Shown here: positions 59,760 to 64,000 of the stretch, piece by piece
How positions within the stretch are numbered: position 1 is the first letter of the stretch
Layout: every line of letters starts with the position of its first letter
NCBI GenBank assembly: GCA_965197665.1
Contig: CBDANO010000005.1
Span: 1,302,001-1,366,000, forward strand
Direction: 5' to 3'
Length of the DNA stretch: 64,000 bases
DNA from: CBDANO01 sp965197665
Lineage (GTDB): Bacteria > Chloroflexota > Dehalococcoidia > Lucifugimonadales > UBA3495
Translations under genes and position numbers: made by a program
Notes under the pieces: model-generated
What the model was told of the DNA's origin: nothing
The model's database searches: none
Seen by the model: the letters and a program-made list of their open reading frames with translations, nothing else

Positions 59760-62489
59760 GTGGTGAAGAGGACCAACCCCGCCAGACCCCCGCTACCGGA
59801 CGAGAACGAGGAACGGGAGCTTTGGGCGAAAGCTAAAGCTGCGGGGCTTTCCCGCCGCACTTTCCTGGCCCTGCTCGCCGCCGGCGGGGTCGCTGCCGTC
59901 TTGGCGGCATGCGGGCAGGACTCTACACCGGAAGCAACTCCCATGGCGAGTCCGGCCCCCTCGCTGGCCGCTCAGGTACCCTTGCCTCCCTCCGACGCCA
60001 GAGTGGTACCTACCGCCTGCGACTATTGCGTCGTTGGGTGCGGCTACAAGGCATACACTTGGCCCGTGGGAGAGGAAGGAGGGCCGCTGGCCCAGCAAAA
60101 TGCTCTTAGAGTCGACTTCCCCACCCAGGTCCTAAGCGGCAAATGGATATCACCCAACATGCACAACGTCGTTGAGATAGACGGCAAAGCCCATCACGTT
60201 CTGGTACTTCCCGACGGGGACACCCAGGTCGTCAACGTCGGAGGCGATCACAGTATTCGAGGGGGGACGTTAGCCCAGAAGCTCTACAGCCCAAACATGC
60301 CCACTCGAGACCGTCTACAGAGTCCTCAGCTACGGATAGGCCCGCGCCTGGTCTCAATTCCCTGGGATGCGGCCATAAGCTTGGTTGCGGACCTTTCCCG
60401 TCATGTCCTGGACAAGCACAGCGAACTGTCTTGGGGCATGAAGATGTACTCCTACAACTACTACGAGAACACCTACGCGCTGACCAAGCTGGCCTTGGCC
60501 GCAATCGGCACCCCCTGCTGGGCGCCCCACGACAAACCGTCCGCAGGCGCGGATACCCCGGGACTCAGCGACGCCGGAATCAACGCTTTCAGCGCGGCTT
60601 ATGAAGATTGGAAGCTGGCCGAAGTCATATGCGTGTCTGGTGTCTCGTTGTACGAGACCAAGTCGATACTGTTCCAAGACTGGGTCCACACGGGCGGAGC
60701 AAAGTTGATTGTGGTGAATCCCCGCCGGGACTACACGGCGGCCTACGCCGAGCAGCAGGGCGGCCTGCACCTTCAGCTTGTCCCGGGTACCGACACGGTG
60801 CTGAACAATGCCATCGCCAGAGTGATCTTGGAGCAAGGGTGGGAGGACTCGGAGTTTATACGGGCCCGCACTGCCGCCGGAGATGAACTAGCCCAAGAAA
60901 CCGGTTGGCGCCGGAGGATGTTCGGAACTACCTTCGAGGGGTACAAGGACTTCGTATTATCCGACCCTTCCTACTCCCCGGAAAACGCCGCGGAGATCAC
61001 CGGGGTGCCTGCGGCAAAGATTCGCCAAGCAGCCGAGCTTATGGCGGCGCCCCGCGTTGACGGGCGGCGACCCCGAACGTCGATGATGTTGGAGAAAGGT
61101 AATTACTGGGGGCACAACTACGAAAACACCGCGTCCTTCGCCAGCCTGGGCCTGTTGGTCGGGGCCGGGGGCCGGCCGGGTAGGATGATATCTCGGGGCG
61201 GGGGCCATCAAAGGGGCATGATATCGGCGGCCGGCTATCCAAAGCATAAATCCCCCGACTCCTACCAGGGTAATCAGATCGAGTTGAACCTTGACCGCTG
61301 GGTCGTGGAGGGCAACGTCAGATTCATGTGGGTGGTGGGTACTACCTGGCTGGCGGCAATGGGCGCGTCCCAGTATCTCGGCGAGACGGTCCGGCGGCTA
61401 ACCAGGGAAACACCGCCTCAATTACTAGGGCCTGAATTAGGGAATATTGAAGGGTCCGAGCAGGGAGACCGCCTGGACGACCGTGTTTTGGACCAAGTGC
61501 GAGATACTCTCAAAGCCCGCATCGACAACGGCGGAATGGTATTGGTCCAACAGGAGATCTACCCCAACTCCCTCACCGAGTTTGCCGACATCGTCTTACC
61601 GGCGGCGCCGTGGGGCGAGGATGACTACACGCGGATGCAGGGAGAGCGGCGGCTAAGAATATATTCCAAGATAATGGACCCGCCGGGGGAGGCCAAACCT
61701 GACTGGTGGATAGTGTCCCAAGTCGCGCAGCGAATGGGCTTCGACGGGTTCGACTGGCAGGACTCCAACGACGTCTTCGAGGAGGCGGCCGAACGCTCTA
61801 GGGGCACCGTCCACGATTACTTCGACCTGGTGGAGTTGGCCCGCTCAAAGTTCAAACGGGGGCACGAGTTCCTTCGGGAATTGGGCACAACCGGGATACA
61901 ATGCCCTATCAAGCTCGCCGGCGCCAGGCTGGCCGGCACCGCCCGGCTGCATGATGAGACCTTTGGTACCGCCAGCGGCAAAGCCATCTTCGTGAAGGGA
62001 GACTGGAATAACGTCAAACCCTTTCAGGACGAGTTTGCTCCCCGGGGCGGCGAGCTATGGGTAACCAACATGCGGCTCAACGAACACTGGCAGTCCCAGT
62101 TCGACGACATGCGCATTCCGTACCGTTGGGAAAGGTTTCCGGTGAATCTGCTGGAGATCAATCCCAGCGACGCCGGCGAACGGCAAATCGAGAGCGGCGA
62201 TCGGGTGGAAGTGGCTAACGATAACGTGCTGACCCAGACCGGGGGGCGGTACTCCGCAAGATTCGCGGCGGTGGCCTACGTGACCGATCAGGTCCCGCCA
62301 GGGGTCACCTGCAGCTACTTCGTGTTTGGGCAGGGCAGGCTCGACATGGCCGCAAACAGCGTGTCGCCGGGAGTCGCCGACCCGATAAACAACAGGTACC
62401 GGTACAAGCTTGGCAAAGGAACGGTAACCAAGACCGGGGAGTCTGAGTTCAAGCACACGATGAGCTTCGTGCCGCGTAACCTGGTGTGA
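59760..62489 (+). CDS. aioA: Molybdopterin large subunit of arsenite oxidase (AioA-like)
   Basis: The protein has 909 residues. LSRRTFLALLAAGGVAAVLA, then ACGQDS is a Tat signal that also forms a lipobox (AAC), unlike typical AioA. The 3Fe-4S ligands are in TACDYCVVGCGYKAYTW (C-x2-C-x3-C). Molybdopterin segments include GGTLAQKLYSPNMPTRDRLQ, IPWDAAISLVADL, VVNPRRDYTAAYAEQQGG, and PTGE-like APWGEDDYTRMQGERRLRIY. The end SEFKHTMSFVPRNLV is close to known AioA. Together with AioB it should oxidise arsenite to arsenate at the cell surface. Iodate reductase IdrA is the main alternative. Confidence 0.85.
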   Translation: MVKRTNPARPPLPDENEERELWAKAKAAGLSRRTFLALLAAGGVAAVLAACGQDSTPEATPMASPAPSLAAQVPLPPSDARVVPTACDYCVVGCGYKAYTWPVGEEGGPLAQQNALRVDFPTQVLSGKWISPNMHNVVEIDGKAHHVLVLPDGDTQVVNVGGDHSIRGGTLAQKLYSPNMPTRDRLQSPQLRIGPRLVSIPWDAAISLVADLSRHVLDKHSELSWGMKMYSYNYYENTYALTKLALAAIGTPCWAPHDKPSAGADTPGLSDAGINAFSAAYEDWKLAEVICVSGVSLYETKSILFQDWVHTGGAKLIVVNPRRDYTAAYAEQQGGLHLQLVPGTDTVLNNAIARVILEQGWEDSEFIRARTAAGDELAQETGWRRRMFGTTFEGYKDFVLSDPSYSPENAAEITGVPAAKIRQAAELMAAPRVDGRRPRTSMMLEKGNYWGHNYENTASFASLGLLVGAGGRPGRMISRGGGHQRGMISAAGYPKHKSPDSYQGNQIELNLDRWVVEGNVRFMWVVGTTWLAAMGASQYLGETVRRLTRETPPQLLGPELGNIEGSEQGDRLDDRVLDQVRDTLKARIDNGGMVLVQQEIYPNSLTEFADIVLPAAPWGEDDYTRMQGERRLRIYSKIMDPPGEAKPDWWIVSQVAQRMGFDGFDWQDSNDVFEEAAERSRGTVHDYFDLVELARSKFKRGHEFLRELGTTGIQCPIKLAGARLAGTARLHDETFGTASGKAIFVKGDWNNVKPFQDEFAPRGGELWVTNMRLNEHWQSQFDDMRIPYRWERFPVNLLEINPSDAGERQIESGDRVEVANDNVLTQTGGRYSARFAAVAYVTDQVPPGVTCSYFVFGQGRLDMAANSVSPGVADPINNRYRYKLGKGTVTKTGESEFKHTMSFVPRNLV

Positions 62490-62580
62490 TTCTACGTCCT
62501 GCGGGCGCTAAGGCTCGCAGCGGCCCTTGTTCCAAATTAACCCGGTGAATCCGGCAAGGGCTAGAGAACTCGGAGCGGGG

Positions 62581-63789
62581 TCAGCGGGTTACGGTGTTGC
62601 GGGGCGACAGGTGGCGCCTCAGGAACATGACCAGTTGCAACTTGACCCTCAGAGGCCACGTGCCCGGCCAGCCGCCCACTCTTTGGAATGACAACCTTGG
62701 GAATGCCAACACCGTCAGGTTTTCCCGGGCGCGGGCCCAATGGGTCAGCAGCCATTTCCTTCCTTGATCGCGTTTTCCCTCGTACAGGGCCAGCACTTTG
62801 GCCCAACTAGGTCTCCAGGCGCGGTCCCGTTGGTCCGATAACCAGGTTCTCCTCTGCTCGCGCTTCTCTTCATAGAGGGCCAGCGCCCTAGCCCGGACGC
62901 CGTCCCAATCTCTGTGTCCGTTGATTGCCCCCCGGCTCCGCTCCCAAGAAGCGAGGGCGCCGCCCCGAGCCAAGGCATAGGCCCGCGCCAACCTGCCGCG
63001 GCGGAAACCCAACTCCATCACGGCGAACGCCGCAACCGCCAAGACGCCGCCTGCCGCCGCGTCCAGGATGAAATGATTGCCGGTAATGGTTATGGCGAAG
63101 AAGGTCATCAACGGGTATGCCGCGCCCAGAAGCTTGAACCGACCCTTGAAAGTTCGAATGAACAGCACCCCCAGGATAACGGTCCAACTGAAATGGAGGC
63201 TGGGCATGGCCGCATTGGTGTTATAGTACCCGGCCATCTCGGAGCTTCCATAGAACGCCGGCCCCAGGGTTTGAATGCTGTTCACAAAGTATTCGCTGAG
63301 GTCGAAGGGAGACGTGACCGGGAACAACATGAAGATCAGCAACGCGAAGGCCAGATTGACCACCACCACGGTGCGGTAGTAGTAGTACCGCGGTCGGTTG
63401 GCAATGTACAACGCTAGGCCGACCACGAGAATGACCGGCCAGTACGTAAAGATGTAAGCCCAATTGAAGAAGAGGACCAACCATTCCAGGTTGTCCAAGA
63501 GCCAGGATTGCCAACCGGACTCCCAGAATATCCCCAGGGACCTTTCGGCGGAAACGATGTGGTACGCGTTCTGTAGCGCCTTCCCGTCCAGGTCCGAATA
63601 TACCAGGCCCCGGGTAAGGACGTAGACTAGGTACGCCCCGAGTACCAGCGAAAGCTCCAAAACGTGGGGCTTTTGGTTTCGCAGCGCGTTGGCCCAAGGC
63701 ATGACGGCAAAGCGGGACCGGGCGGCAGATATCGCCCTAGTCCCGTCAACGCCCAACCGCCGAGTATTTTGCTGCGCCTTGGCTTCCAT
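62581..63789 (-). CDS. PAP2-type membrane phosphatase/transferase (AUR1-like)
   Basis: The protein has 402 residues with about six membrane segments. The PAP2 lipid-phosphate signature reads NTNAAMPSLHFSWTVILGVL (PSxxH) and GNHFILDAAAGGVLAVAAF (GxHxxxD); the third motif KxxxxxxRP is not clear. The C-terminal ~110 residues are cytosolic and basic with repeats of ALYEEKREQRRTWLSD and ALYEGKRDQGRKWLLT. Related bacterial proteins transfer inositol phosphate onto lipids. It is convergent with aioA. Confidence 0.85.
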   Translation of the reverse strand: MEAKAQQNTRRLGVDGTRAISAARSRFAVMPWANALRNQKPHVLELSLVLGAYLVYVLTRGLVYSDLDGKALQNAYHIVSAERSLGIFWESGWQSWLLDNLEWLVLFFNWAYIFTYWPVILVVGLALYIANRPRYYYYRTVVVVNLAFALLIFMLFPVTSPFDLSEYFVNSIQTLGPAFYGSSEMAGYYNTNAAMPSLHFSWTVILGVLFIRTFKGRFKLLGAAYPLMTFFAITITGNHFILDAAAGGVLAVAAFAVMELGFRRGRLARAYALARGGALASWERSRGAINGHRDWDGVRARALALYEEKREQRRTWLSDQRDRAWRPSWAKVLALYEGKRDQGRKWLLTHWARARENLTVLAFPRLSFQRVGGWPGTWPLRVKLQLVMFLRRHLSPRNTVTR

Positions 63790-64000
63790 TGTCTGATGTC
63801 TATCCGTTTAGAAGTCTACCACGCCGGGCGGACACGTTGGCCGGCGGACGAAACCCGATATTAGAGGATTTTGCCTCCTTACCTAGTTGCTTTGCAAGCC
63901 GTTTCACCGGAACTGTCATTCAGTCCGTCGCCGCGATAGAAACGAGTAAGGCGCGAGCCCGGCAACCCCTGTAGACCGGCGGCTATCTTGGGCAGGAATA
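63790..64000. other. Right edge of the window
   Basis: No gene is recognised in the last 211 bases. It probably contains the promoter of the PAP2 gene. Confidence 0.4.

Noticed and set aside
60354..60836. 160-residue minus-strand frame opposite aioA
   Set aside because: It is antisense to a clearly conserved molybdoenzyme and unsupported.
1..64000. CRISPR array
   Set aside because: No regularly spaced direct repeats with unique spacers were found; the 49578 and 50527 repeats are tandem or too few.

Overview
The window looks like a fragment of a GC-rich bacterial genome, most likely Chloroflexota of the SAR202/Dehalococcoidia type, possibly marine or host-associated. That is inference from content: an enolase-superfamily enzyme, a NIPSNAP protein, CoxD/CoxE-like genes, arsenite oxidase with ArsM, Thr/Pro-linked lipoproteins and many insertion sequences. 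No rRNA, confident tRNA or CRISPR array was seen.

There are two halves. Positions 1 to about 40,500 are accessory. They hold a partial FN3-like lipoprotein (1-804, minus), a CapA-family gene cut cleanly by an IS630 element, an SDR dehydrogenase and an amidase remnant. A defence island follows (5.1-18.5 kb): a Pycsar-like pair (class III cyclase plus cNMP-binding/TIR-like effector), HNH and PD-(D/E)XK nuclease remnants, and then a ten-gene, mostly overlapping + strand operon. In order it has HTH-ParA, a SAP-like protein, an unknown protein, a PLD nuclease, an AAA ATPase, a HerA-like ATPase, a protein with a HEPN-like motif, a second AAA ATPase, a PC4-like protein and an HhH-GPD glycosylase. 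It meets tail-to-tail an XRE regulator/cytosine-5 methyltransferase pair. I recognise the parts but not the whole as a named system; it is the best candidate for an undescribed one. A 1844-residue lipoprotein with about 42 RCC1-like repeats follows (19.3-24.8 kb), then a graveyard of transposons (24.9-40.2 kb) holding a VapBC module, a broken fic gene, two related lipoproteins, a TM2 protein, a PD40 propeller lipoprotein and a truncated metalloprotease.

From about 40.5 kb to the end the sequence is compact and chromosomal: class V aminotransferase, PcrA helicase, a lactonase-like metallo-beta-lactamase, zinc alcohol dehydrogenase, GNAT, NIPSNAP, an enolase-superfamily enzyme, ArsM with a Cys-rich pentapeptide array, a PIG-L deacetylase, a MaoC-like protein, a cupin, a sulfite-oxidase-like molybdoenzyme, a Ham1-like pyrophosphatase, MoxR and VWA (CoxD/CoxE-like) proteins, a P-II protein without a T-loop tyrosine, arsenite-oxidase-like AioB/AioA and a PAP2 membrane enzyme. 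Together ArsM and AioBA suggest arsenic handling.
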